From the NCBI RefSeq assembly GCF_020711235.1, contig NZ_JAJFAV010000006.1, positions 186,001-250,000 on the forward strand: DNA of 64,000 bases, in the 5' to 3' direction. A program made the translations under genes and the position numbers. Origin of the DNA: Hymenobacter sp. 15J16-1T3B (GTDB taxonomy: Bacteria; Bacteroidota; Bacteroidia; Cytophagales; Hymenobacteraceae). Of the stretch, positions 43,689-51,523 are shown in pieces; position 1 is the first letter of the stretch; every line of letters starts with the position of its first letter. Under the pieces are notes generated by a model. It saw only the letters and a list, made by a program, of their open reading frames with translations, did not search any database and was not told where the DNA came from.

Positions 43689-44222
43689 ATGACGACTCCG
43701 CCCGATTCCCGCGAAGTATGGCTGCGCGGCCCGCTGCCCGATATGCCGGCCTTGGTGCAGCCCGTAGCTCACGCTCTGCTGCAGGCCCGCGAAGAGCTGC
43801 ACGCTGCCCTGGATGATTTCCCGGCCGAGCTGCTCTGGCAACAGCCGGCCGGCGTGGCCTCGGTGGGCTTCCACCTGCAGCACCTCACCGGCGTGCTCGA
43901 CCGCCTGCTGACCTACGCCCGCTGCCAGTTCCTGAGCGAAACCCAACAGGCCTACCTGGCCGCCGAAGGGCAGGCGCAGGCCGACTTAACGCCCGCGGCG
44001 TTGCTGCAGGCCTTCGACGCGCAGGTCGACCGGGCCCTAGCCCAGCTACGTGCCACCGACCCAGCCACGCTGACCACCGCGCGCGGCGTGGGGCGGGCCC
44101 AGCTGCCGTCGACCATCATCGGGCTGCTCACGCACGCGGCCGAGCACACCATGCGCCACCTCGGGCAGCTGCTGGTGACGGCGCGGGTGCTGCGGGCGGG
44201 CATTACCAACCCAGGCTTTTAG
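43689..44222 (+). CDS. DinB-like (DinB_2) metal-binding four-helix protein
   Basis: A 177-residue protein with the DinB fold. The three metal-ligand His are visible: HLQHLTGVLDRLL in helix 2 and THAAEHTMRHLGQLLVTARV in the last helix. Such proteins include bacillithiol S-transferases and other thiol or glutathione-related transferases; the substrate here is unknown. The start MTTPPDSREVW at 43689 follows the terminator. Its stop overlaps by 4 bp the end of a small convergent gene. Confidence 0.85.
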   Translation: MTTPPDSREVWLRGPLPDMPALVQPVAHALLQAREELHAALDDFPAELLWQQPAGVASVGFHLQHLTGVLDRLLTYARCQFLSETQQAYLAAEGQAQADLTPAALLQAFDAQVDRALAQLRATDPATLTTARGVGRAQLPSTIIGLLTHAAEHTMRHLGQLLVTARVLRAGITNPGF

Positions 44223-44389
44223 GCCTCGGGCGGGGCGCTGTTTTTGCGGCTCTGCACGAAACCTATGGCAACAAACGCCACTCCGATGCCGGCAAAGGCC
44301 CGGTTGCGGCGCTTGGTCATGCCGATGGTGATGAACACCAAGCCGATGATAAACCAGATAAAGGCGCGGTTGACTTGCGGAGCGGCCAC
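44219..44389 (-). CDS. Small two-helix membrane protein (56 residues)
   Basis: A short minus-strand frame with a GTG start at 44389-44387 encodes 56 residues: an N-terminal polar stretch, one membrane helix (FIWFIIGLVFITIGM), a basic turn (TKRRNR), a second helix (AFAGIGVAFVAIGFV) and a polar tail. The positive-inside turn and clean helices argue for a real gene. No ATG is available and an upstream in-frame stop at 44422 fixes the limit. It ends in the last codons of the DinB-like gene on the other strand. No function known. Confidence 0.6.
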   Translation of the reverse strand: MAAPQVNRAFIWFIIGLVFITIGMTKRRNRAFAGIGVAFVAIGFVQSRKNSAPPEA

Positions 44390-44453
44390 GGCAGGAAGGC
44401 GTTGGGGGTGAAACGGCCCTCAAGGTAACACGGATTCGCGGCCACGTTGCCCG

Positions 44454-45326
44454 CTAGTCGTCGAACGAGCCGAGGCGGCCGTTTTCGTAGTCGTCGATGG
44501 CCTGCATCAGCTCCTCGTTGGTGTTCATCACGAAGGGGCCATAGGTCGCCAGCGGCTCTACAATCGGCTCCCCGGCCAGCACCAGCACGATGCTGTCCTC
44601 GGCCGCGCTGAGGCGGATGTCGGGGGCATCCCAGCCAAACACAACGAACTGCTTGGTGTGGGCGGGCCGGTGCTCGTTGATGAGCACGTCGCCCTTCACT
44701 ACGTAGAGTCCCACGTTGTAGGCGGCCGGCAGGCGGAGCGTGGTGGCGCTGCCTTCGGGCAGGTGCGCGTCGAGCAGGATGAGCGGGGAAAACGTGTGGG
44801 CCGGGCCCTGCACGCCTTGATACTCGCCGGCAATGACGCGGATGCGGCCGGGGCTCCCCGCCACGGGCACGCTGGGAATAGCCGTGGCGGGCAGCTCCTG
44901 GTAGTTGGCCGGGGCCAGTTTGTCTTTGGCGGGTACGTTCACCCACAGCTGAATCAGCTCCAGCGTGCCGCCGCGGCGCGAGAATTCCCGCTCGTGCATT
45001 TCCTCGTGCAGGAGGCCGGCCCCGGCGGTCATCCACTGCACGTCGCCGGGGCCGAGGTGGCCCTGGTGGCCGGCCGTGTCGCGGTGGGCGAGGTAGCCCT
45101 GGTACACCACCGTCACCGTCTCAAAGCCGCGGTGCGGGTGGGGGTGCGCGCCGAGCGGGGTATCGGTGGGCTGCACGGGCATGGGGCCGGTGTGGTCGAT
45201 GAGCAAGTAGGGGCTGAGCTGGCGGATGCGCGAGCCGGGCATGGGGCTGCACACGTCGAATCCGTCGCCGACGAGCTTTTTAACGCCGTCGATAACTTGA
45301 AAAATGCGCCGAAAGGTGTTGGCCAT
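44454..45326 (-). CDS. Pirin family bicupin
   Basis: A 290-residue two-cupin protein. The metal site of the N-terminal cupin is in HPHPHRGFETVTVVYQG (three His) and WMTAGAGLLHEEMHE (His and Glu). Characterised pirins are iron-binding and some (YhhW type) oxidise quercetin or other flavonoids; others act as regulators. The start MANTFRRIF at 45326 removes a long low-complexity N-terminal extension. It is downstream of a strong double hairpin that ends the T9SS gene's transcript. Confidence 0.92.
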   Translation of the reverse strand: MANTFRRIFQVIDGVKKLVGDGFDVCSPMPGSRIRQLSPYLLIDHTGPMPVQPTDTPLGAHPHPHRGFETVTVVYQGYLAHRDTAGHQGHLGPGDVQWMTAGAGLLHEEMHEREFSRRGGTLELIQLWVNVPAKDKLAPANYQELPATAIPSVPVAGSPGRIRVIAGEYQGVQGPAHTFSPLILLDAHLPEGSATTLRLPAAYNVGLYVVKGDVLINEHRPAHTKQFVVFGWDAPDIRLSAAEDSIVLVLAGEPIVEPLATYGPFVMNTNEELMQAIDDYENGRLGSFDD

Positions 45327-45500
45327 GGGGATTGGAGGAGTTTGGGGCGGAGGCGGCGCGCTAGCGGAGGCGGTGGCAGGAGTCGGAGCAGTTGTAGCGA
45401 AAAGTAGCAGACTTCGCAATTTGTTCAAGCCTGGCGGCGGACCGCTCCTGAGTAGCCGCCCGTTTAGCCGCCTCCCGGCGGCCTGCGGTGGATACAAAAA

Positions 45501-45526
45501 ACGGCGCCCCATTTCCGGGGCGCCGT
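45501..45526 (-). terminator. Hairpin, second of a tandem pair
   Basis: The stem ACGGCGCCCC / GGGGCGCCGT (10 bp, 6-nt loop) is followed on the minus strand by TTTTTTGTATCC. It is a strong intrinsic terminator. Confidence 0.85.
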
Positions 45527-45538
45527 AAGGAAAAAAGC

Positions 45539-45577
45539 TGGGGCCGGCCAAGCTAACGTCTTGCTTGGCCGGCCCCA
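45539..45577 (-). terminator. Hairpin, first of a tandem pair after the T9SS gene
   Basis: The stem TGGGGCCGGCCAAG / CTTGGCCGGCCCCA (14 bp, 11-nt loop) is followed on the minus strand by CTTTTTTCC. It starts 12 bp after the T9SS gene's stop. Confidence 0.85.
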
Positions 45578-45588
45578 ATGACTTCGGG

Positions 45589-47721
45589 CTACTGCTTCAG
45601 GAACCGTGCCGTTTGGCTACCCACGCGCAGCACGTACAGCCCGGCGGGCAGCTCGGCCACGCGCAGGCGGACCTGCCCGCTGCTGAGCGGGGCGCGCAGC
45701 CGCACGCGGCCCTGCGGGTCGAGCACGGTAGCCATTTGGTCGGCGGAGGCGTCGGGCGCCGTCACGCTCAGCCAATCGTGGGCGGGGTTGGGCAGCAGAA
45801 GCAAGCCGGCGCCGGCGGCGGGCACCATCGCCACGGCCGAGTACGCGGCCGTGCCGTCCGCGTCCAGCTGGCGCAGACGGTAATAGAGCGCGGTGGCGCG
45901 GGGCGCGGCCGCGTCGCGGAACTGGTAGCTGCGGGCCGTGTTGCTGCTGCCGGCCCCGGCCAAGCGGCCGACGGTGACAAACCCGCGGCCATCGGCCGAG
46001 CGCTGCACCTCAAAGCCGGCGTTGTTCAGCTCCTGAGCGGTGCTCCAGCGCAGGGCCACGGCGTTGGGTCCCGCCGCCGCGGCCGAGAAGCCGAGCAAGG
46101 TGACGGGCAGCGGGGCCGAAGAGTTGCCGAGTGTGAGCGTGCCCAGGTCCGTGAGGCCGTTGCGGCTCACGGTGCGCGCCGCGCCGTCGACGGTGGCCAG
46201 GGGCAGGGGTTGCCAGGGGCTGCTGCCGGAGGGCGAGAAGTACAGGGCCAGATTCGTGAGTGGGGTGCTGCCAATTTCCACGTCGCGGTAGGGGAACACC
46301 ACGTCGTAGCTCAGGCCGGTGCTGGTGGCGGCCGTCAGCTGGTACTGACGCAGGCTGCTGGCGTTGTTGTCGGCGCCGGTGACGGCCGTGCCGGTGGTGC
46401 GCAGGGCGGTGGTGGGCCCGGGCAGGGGAGCGGCCTGGGGCGTGAGCTGCAGGCCGTCGGGGTAGGTATAGGTGGTGCCGGCCTGGGTCAGGTCGCGGTT
46501 CATCTGCAGCTTGCCCAGCAGGTAGCTGCTGGTGGTTTCGGTCAGCGTAGCGTTGCCGTTGAGGGTAAACGTGTTGGGGCCCGTGCTCAGAATGCCGCCC
46601 TGGAAAATCAGGTTCTGGTTCGAAGAGGCCGGGGCCAGCAGGGTCTTGGTGCCGCTGCCGGCTACGGTCAGGTAGTCGAAGGCCAGGCTGGGGCCGCTGA
46701 CGAGCTGCGCGCCGTTGCCGGTGAGTCGCACGGCGCGGTTGTTAGGCTGAAAGGTGCCGGTGCTGATGAAGTTGCCGCTCACGTTCACGTCGCCGCCGAT
46801 GACGGAGGACAGACGCAGGGTGGCGAGGGTGCCCGTGGCGAGGTTGTGGACGGTAATGGGCGTGCTGCTGCTGCCGAAGTCGAGGGTGCCGCTGGCTATC
46901 GAGAGGGTATTGGCCACGGTCCAGGCGCCGCCGGCGCCGCTGCTGCGGGTGATGCTGCCGCCGAGCGTGTTCAGCGAGAAGTCGTAAACGGAAATGGCGC
47001 CGAAGTTGGTAACGGTGCCGCCGGGGAAGGTATAGCTGGTGCGGCTAAACGGGTCTACCGCGCTGGCGCTGGCCGTGCTGCTGACGGTGTAATAGTAGGA
47101 CAAGGCCGGAGTGGCCCCGTTGTTGCCGGCGGGGTTAAGGTTGGGCGTCTGATCGTAGATGAAGTAAGGCGAGCCAGTGGTGGCTTCGTAGCCCAGCCAG
47201 TTGAAGGCGCTGGGCCGGGCGCTCAGGCCCGGCAATGCCGCCCAGCGCAGGCGCATCTCCCGCGACGTACCCCCGGACGAGCCCCGGGAAATGTCGGCGG
47301 CAGTAGTCGAGGGCGCCGACCAGCCGCCGCTGCCGTTGGTGCTGCGAAACTCGATGTAGGTGTCTTGCCAGTACACGCGCACCTCGGCGCGGAAGGGCAG
47401 GGCGGGCGTGGTACCGTAGTCGGTGGTGCCGTTGATGCTGCCGTAGCTGGCGTTGATGACGTTGGCCGGCAGCGTGGGGTTCACGTCCAGGTAGAGGTAC
47501 ACGGGCTCGTCGGTGGCGCCGCCGGTTTTGGCCACGTAGAGGTAGGTGTCGTCCCAGGCCACGGACCAACTACCGCTTTGGGCGGGGTATTCGCCGCTGT
47601 TGATGACGCCGTCCTGCACCGGCGCGGTGCTGACAAACTGGGCGCGGGCCGTCAGGCTGGCCCAAAGCAGTAGCGCCAGGGCGAAGGCGCCTCGGCCGAA
47701 GAAGGAGTAAGGGTGGGGCAT
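45589..47721 (-). CDS. Type IX secretion system sorting-domain protein
   Basis: A 710-residue exported protein: signal peptide ending TARAQ, then a long beta-rich, Ser/Thr/Gly-rich body with many short repeated strands (for example GNATLTETTSSYLLG). From about residue 555 the sequence LPVTLLGFSAAAAGP and LRWSTAQELNNAGFEVQRSA is the common Hymenobacter-type module, and the last ~75 residues (LLPNPAHDWLSV ... ELPAGLYVLRV ... RFLKQ) are the type A sorting domain that directs export through T9SS. The N-terminal part (VINSGEYPAQSGSWSVAWDD) may form a carbohydrate- or adhesion-type fold. Cargo function unknown. Confidence 0.9.
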   Translation of the reverse strand: MPHPYSFFGRGAFALALLLWASLTARAQFVSTAPVQDGVINSGEYPAQSGSWSVAWDDTYLYVAKTGGATDEPVYLYLDVNPTLPANVINASYGSINGTTDYGTTPALPFRAEVRVYWQDTYIEFRSTNGSGGWSAPSTTAADISRGSSGGTSREMRLRWAALPGLSARPSAFNWLGYEATTGSPYFIYDQTPNLNPAGNNGATPALSYYYTVSSTASASAVDPFSRTSYTFPGGTVTNFGAISVYDFSLNTLGGSITRSSGAGGAWTVANTLSIASGTLDFGSSSTPITVHNLATGTLATLRLSSVIGGDVNVSGNFISTGTFQPNNRAVRLTGNGAQLVSGPSLAFDYLTVAGSGTKTLLAPASSNQNLIFQGGILSTGPNTFTLNGNATLTETTSSYLLGKLQMNRDLTQAGTTYTYPDGLQLTPQAAPLPGPTTALRTTGTAVTGADNNASSLRQYQLTAATSTGLSYDVVFPYRDVEIGSTPLTNLALYFSPSGSSPWQPLPLATVDGAARTVSRNGLTDLGTLTLGNSSAPLPVTLLGFSAAAAGPNAVALRWSTAQELNNAGFEVQRSADGRGFVTVGRLAGAGSSNTARSYQFRDAAAPRATALYYRLRQLDADGTAAYSAVAMVPAAGAGLLLLPNPAHDWLSVTAPDASADQMATVLDPQGRVRLRAPLSSGQVRLRVAELPAGLYVLRVGSQTARFLKQ

Positions 47722-48029
47722 GCAGTGGGTGGTAAAATGGGTGTCTAAAATTGCGTGATTTTTATGGTTTTTGGATGAATGGTATAACTAATTGCGGACT
47801 GCCTGGCCGGGGCGTTCAGCCGCGCAGGCGGAGCAACATGCCGGTGTTGACGGGCCAGCAGGTATGCCGCAGCTCTTGTTCGGCGCCGTGCTCCGGCTGC
47901 GGAACGGGCGCGGCTGCCGTTGGCGGGTTACCTAGCCAAACCAGGGGCTGGCGGTTGAACATATGGCGTCCTGCACGCCGGATGGGAGCTTCGCGCCGGG
48001 GCTCGGGTATCCGCCTGATTTTGTTTTAC
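47722..48029. other. Intergenic stretch without a supported gene
   Basis: Between the start of the T9SS gene and the Kelch-type remnant I find no reading frame with coding character. The T9SS promoter must lie here; the AT-rich part at 47730-47785 is a likely place, but I could not pick a -7 box. Confidence 0.5.
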
Positions 48030-48347
48030 ATGCACCCACGCACACGTGTTGCTGGGCTGTGGCCGGGCTTGCTGCTGAGTAGCCGCCTGCTGGCTCAGGA
48101 TCCTACCCTGAACCGCCCGGGCACGGCCCCTACGGCCCGCGCCCCGACCACAACGGCCCTCCTGCTGGCCCGCACTACGGCCACTTGGCCGACAGTGGCC
48201 AGCATGGGCACGGCCCGCGCCCAGCAGGGAGCGGTAGCGCACCCCAACGGCAACATCTATGTGTTCGAGGGAGCGGTACGGCACCTCCCGGTCCATCACC
48301 TTGGGAGGCGGGGCGTTCAACAAATTTTTGGGCGGTGCATTCTGTGA
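48030..48347 (+). pseudogene. Remnant of an exported Kelch-repeat protein
   Basis: A 105-codon frame starts MHPRTRVAGLWPGLLL with a signal-like helix ending SRLLAQ and then, after a Thr/Ala/Pro stretch, reads TWPTVASMGTARAQQGAVA followed by HPNGNIYVFEG, a nearly complete Kelch repeat (W-x5-M-x-x-x-R, then G-x-I-Y-V). After FEG the frame loses Kelch character, while a +1-shifted frame continues with GGGAF segments. It therefore looks truncated and frameshifted. It could also be a short functional protein, which I think unlikely. Confidence 0.5.
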
Positions 48348-48383
48348 GGTGGAATGCCCTGCTTTATTTCTGCTGTCGCGCCC

Positions 48384-49046
48384 TTAGAATGGTGCAGCGG
48401 TTAGCAGCTCTGGTTGCAGTTGTAGACTGGCCTCTAGCACACGCAGGGACTGGCGGACCAGCGTCAGCGGGTGGCCGGGGAATTGGTCGTCGTACTCGGG
48501 CTGCTCGGCGCGGTTCATAAGGGTGCCAAGGGTATAATACGGGTCGTAGGGGTCGGCGAACCAGCCGCTGTAGCCCTCCTCGGTGAGTTGGAGCTGACCG
48601 GTTTGCATCAGCTGTTCGGCGACGAAGGACTCACGCAAGCCAGTCATGCCAGATTCCCAGGCTTGTACTTTCACCACGTAGCTACAGTCCTGGAAAGGCA
48701 GTATCAGCGAACCGACGTAACCCATGCCCGATGGCTGCTGGCGTAACTTGAACAGCGTGCGTACCAGCGGCTGGGTGCCCACCAACCCACGTGATACCTC
48801 AAGAAGCCCGCCCTCCTGCTGACTGAGGCTTTTGCGAAAGAGGCTACGCAAAGTTGAGGGGTCCAGCCCGTGCGGCAGGTCGGGGGGCAACTCAAAGAAG
48901 TCGACGGAAAGCAGGGCCGGGTCCGTGGGGTGTTCCCAGGTGCGGTGGCGGGTGCTTTGGTCGCGCAAGGGCCAGCCTAGCGTATCGAAGTGCAGGGAAC
49001 CGAGGTGGGGCCTCTTCGGGCCGAATAGCTTGCGGAGGAAATTCAT
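48384..49046 (-). CDS. Conserved-looking protein of unknown function
   Basis: A 220-residue soluble protein starting MNFLRKLFGPKRP, with no signal peptide. It contains HLGSLHFDTLGWPL, VDFFELPPDLPHGLD and a C-terminal block YSGWFADPYDPYYTLG ... YDDQFPGHPLTLVRQSLRVL. The combination of aromatic-rich and acidic segments resembles small proteins found near polymorphic-toxin immunity loci, but I cannot name a family and no toxin is nearby. Base composition is lower in GC than the neighbours, as in the next gene. The upstream in-frame extension of nine codons is not used. Confidence 0.6.
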   Translation of the reverse strand: MNFLRKLFGPKRPHLGSLHFDTLGWPLRDQSTRHRTWEHPTDPALLSVDFFELPPDLPHGLDPSTLRSLFRKSLSQQEGGLLEVSRGLVGTQPLVRTLFKLRQQPSGMGYVGSLILPFQDCSYVVKVQAWESGMTGLRESFVAEQLMQTGQLQLTEEGYSGWFADPYDPYYTLGTLMNRAEQPEYDDQFPGHPLTLVRQSLRVLEASLQLQPELLTAAPF

Positions 49047-49128
49047 TGAGGCGAAGAGAGGCACATCCACCAAGACGGGGCACGTGTTACGCTGCGCTAA
49101 ACTCGCACCCGTCGAACGAAAAGCAAGG

Positions 49129-49671
49129 CTATCTGCTCAAGACGGTTTCTCGGCTTTCATCCTGCTTCAAATCGACTTTCTCCCCGTTCAAGAGGAAGCT
49201 TTTGTGTTTGATGGATTGGCAGCCACAACTCAGGGGCAGGTTTGAGCTTCTGGTGACTACGTCGATATCCGTAATGGCATGGCTTACGCCAGCCGCTGGC
49301 ACCACCACCCGGTAGCTTCTAATCGTCTCCCCGGAAGGCGTGGAGACATTGCCAACCAAACGAAAGGAATAGTTGATGAAGGCGCCGGGAATGTAGATGA
49401 CCTGAAAATAGGACGAGTCAGACGCCGGAGGATACCTGCGGGACTGCCGCACAGTGTCCAGCAAGTGCGTGGCCTTGGAATCAGTGTAACGGATCAGATA
49501 AGCGCCCCGAACTTCTTCTTGACGGAAACCTTGACCTAAACTATCCGCGTCGAATTTAAAGCGCAGATGGTCAATGCTCTCATCAAAACAATCGCAGCAG
49601 CTGCTTAACGCCAATAACGACAGGCCGCCCATAAGCCGGCAGCAGCGGTTTGAATAGTAAAGGACTTGCAT
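49129..49671 (-). CDS. Small Cys-rich lipoprotein, paralogue of the gene at 11.3 kb
   Basis: A 180-residue predicted lipoprotein: the signal MGGLSLLALSSCCDC follows an N-terminal extension that contains two more Cys. It shares with the 11.3-kb protein R-x-E-E-V-R-G-A-Y-L-I-R-Y-T-D, L-D-T-V-R-Q, a SYRVVVPAA segment and a C-terminal Cys-x-Cys (SCGCQSIKHK). The start at 49671 is chosen; the Met at 49632 is an alternative that leaves only the signal. GC content is visibly lower than in the surrounding genome, unlike its paralogue. Function unknown. Confidence 0.7.
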   Translation of the reverse strand: MQVLYYSNRCCRLMGGLSLLALSSCCDCFDESIDHLRFKFDADSLGQGFRQEEVRGAYLIRYTDSKATHLLDTVRQSRRYPPASDSSYFQVIYIPGAFINYSFRLVGNVSTPSGETIRSYRVVVPAAGVSHAITDIDVVTRSSNLPLSCGCQSIKHKSFLLNGEKVDLKQDESRETVLSR

Positions 49672-49713
49672 AATCGTGGGTATAAGAATACGTGGCAATT
49701 GCCGTTGAGCACA

Positions 49714-49757
49714 AAACAAAACCCCGCGCCGGCTTGCACCAACGCGGGGTTTTGTTG
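49714..49757 (-). terminator. Rho-independent terminator after icd
   Basis: The stem AACAAAACCCCGCG / CGCGGGGTTTTGTT (14 bp, 14-nt loop) includes A- and T-runs on both sides. It lies 18 bp past the icd stop and can also serve the opposite direction. Confidence 0.9.
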
Positions 49758-49774
49758 TGGCCTAAGCCAAAGTA

Positions 49775-51040
49775 TTACATGTTCTTAATAATCTCGTCGC
49801 CGAACTCCGAGGTCTTCAGGAGGGTGGCGCCTTCCATCAGGCGTTCGAAGTCGTAGGTCACGCGCTTGGCGGCAATGGCGGCTTCGAGGCCTTTGTAGAT
49901 GAGGTCGGCGGCTTCTTGCCAGCCCATGTACTCCAGCATGAGGGCGCCGGAGAGGATGACCGAGCCGGGGTTCACCTTGTCCTGGCCGGCGTACTTGGGC
50001 GCCGTGCCGTGGGTGGCTTCGAAGATGGCGTGGCCGGTGAGGTAGTTGATGTTGGCGCCCGGCGCGATGCCGATGCCGCCCACGATGGCCGCGAGGGCGT
50101 CGGAGATGTAGTCGCCGTTGAGGTTCAGGGTGGCTACCACGTCGTAGTCGGCGGGGCGGAGCAAGATCTGCTGCAGGAAGGCGTCGGCGATGCTGTCCTT
50201 GATGAGGATTTTGCCCGAGGCCAGCTCGTTCTTCATGTGGGCGTTGGCGGCGTCCTGCCCGTGCTTGGCGGCCAGCTTGTCGAACTGAGCCCAGGTGAAC
50301 ACCTTGTCGCCGAATTCCTTCTCGGCTAACTCGTAGCCCCACTGCTTGAAGGCGCCCTCGGTGAACTTCATGATGTTGCCCTTGTGCACGAGCGTCACCG
50401 ACTCACGCTTGTTTTCCAGGGCATAGTTGATAGCGGCGCGCACGAGGCGGTCGGTGCCTTCTTTCGACACCGGCTTGATGCCGAAGGAGGAGGTTTCGGG
50501 AAAGCGGATTTTCTTCACGCCCATCTCGTCCTGCAGGAATTCCAGCATTTTCTGGGCCTGCGGGGTGCCGTTCATGTATTCGATGCCGGCGTAGATGTCC
50601 TCGGTGTTTTCGCGGAAGATGACCATGTCGGTCAGCTCCGGGTGCTTCACCGGGGAGGGCACGCCCTCAAACCAGCGCACGGGGCGCACGCAGGCGTAGA
50701 GGTCCAGCTCCTGGCGCAGGGCCACGTTCAGGGAGCGGATGCCGCCGCCCACGGGGGTGGTCAGCGGGCCTTTGATGCCCACGAGGTATTCGCGGAAGGC
50801 ATCCAGGGTATCGTTGGGGAGCCAGTTGTTGAGCTGCTTGTACGACTTTTCGCCGGCCAGTACTTCTTTCCACTCAATCTTACGTGCGCCACCGTAGGCT
50901 TTTTCGACGGCTGCGTCGAATACGCGTACCGAAGCGGCCCAAATGTCGGGACCGGTACCGTCGCCTTCGATGAACGGAATGGTGGGGCGGTCAGGAACGT
51001 TGAGTTTGCCGTTCTTGATGGTAATTTTCTGGTCAGCCAT
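49775..51040 (-). CDS. icd: Isocitrate dehydrogenase (NADP-type)
   Basis: A 421-residue enzyme of the E. coli Icd type. [13 protein letters not shown] opens the fold, [20 protein letters not shown] carries the substrate-binding Ser and Arg residues, [15 protein letters not shown] and [20 protein letters not shown] follow, and [20 protein letters not shown] is near the cofactor site. It oxidises isocitrate to 2-oxoglutarate in the TCA cycle; the A-P-K-Y pattern supports NADP. Single gene with its own terminator. Cytoplasmic. Confidence 0.95.
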   Translation of the reverse strand: MADQKITIKNGKLNVPDRPTIPFIEGDGTGPDIWAASVRVFDAAVEKAYGGARKIEWKEVLAGEKSYKQLNNWLPNDTLDAFREYLVGIKGPLTTPVGGGIRSLNVALRQELDLYACVRPVRWFEGVPSPVKHPELTDMVIFRENTEDIYAGIEYMNGTPQAQKMLEFLQDEMGVKKIRFPETSSFGIKPVSKEGTDRLVRAAINYALENKRESVTLVHKGNIMKFTEGAFKQWGYELAEKEFGDKVFTWAQFDKLAAKHGQDAANAHMKNELASGKILIKDSIADAFLQQILLRPADYDVVATLNLNGDYISDALAAIVGGIGIAPGANINYLTGHAIFEATHGTAPKYAGQDKVNPGSVILSGALMLEYMGWQEAADLIYKGLEAAIAAKRVTYDFERLMEGATLLKTSEFGDEIIKNM

Positions 51041-51267
51041 ATGATGCGTTGTCAGGAAATGACGCGGGGGTTAGTGGGTTGTGGTTGGGGTGAAATAGCT
51101 ATTTCGGGCGGGCAGTGGGACGTACCCGGGGCGAAATAGGATGCAAAGCACCGACTAAAAACGGGGGGAAACAAGTGTTTGGAAAAAATGTCGTATATGC
51201 GCACCCCACCTCCCGGCCCCCTCTACTGAGGGAGAGCCTGACGATTCTGGGATGAAGAAAACTCAAC

Positions 51268-51502
51268 GGTCATCCTGAGCGCAGCGAACCGAAGGTCGGC
51301 GTAGCCAAGGACCTTCCCCGAACCCTGCACCGCCATTACCTACGAAGTGCAGACGCTTTTTCGGTCGAGCGCATCAATGCAGAAGCGCAGCCACCGCGGC
51401 CCGGACGATTGGGCGTTGGTAGCTGCGCTTCTCAGTTGGTGCAGGGTTGGAGGAAGGTCCTTGGCTACGCCGACCTTCGGTTCGCTGCGCTCAGGATGAC
51501 GG
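51268..51502. repeat. Long palindromic intergenic element, CTGAGC subfamily, copy F
   Basis: Terminal inverted repeats of about 60 bp are nearly identical to copy C. The centre holds GAAGCGCAGCCACCGCGGCC ... TTGGTAGCTGCGCTTC, which is the reverse complement of the centre of copy A. It fills most of the 483-bp gap (51041-51523) between icd and the M16 gene; the rest of the gap contains no gene I can support. Confidence 0.92.
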
Positions 51503-51523
51503 TATTTACCTCACACTGCCGTT

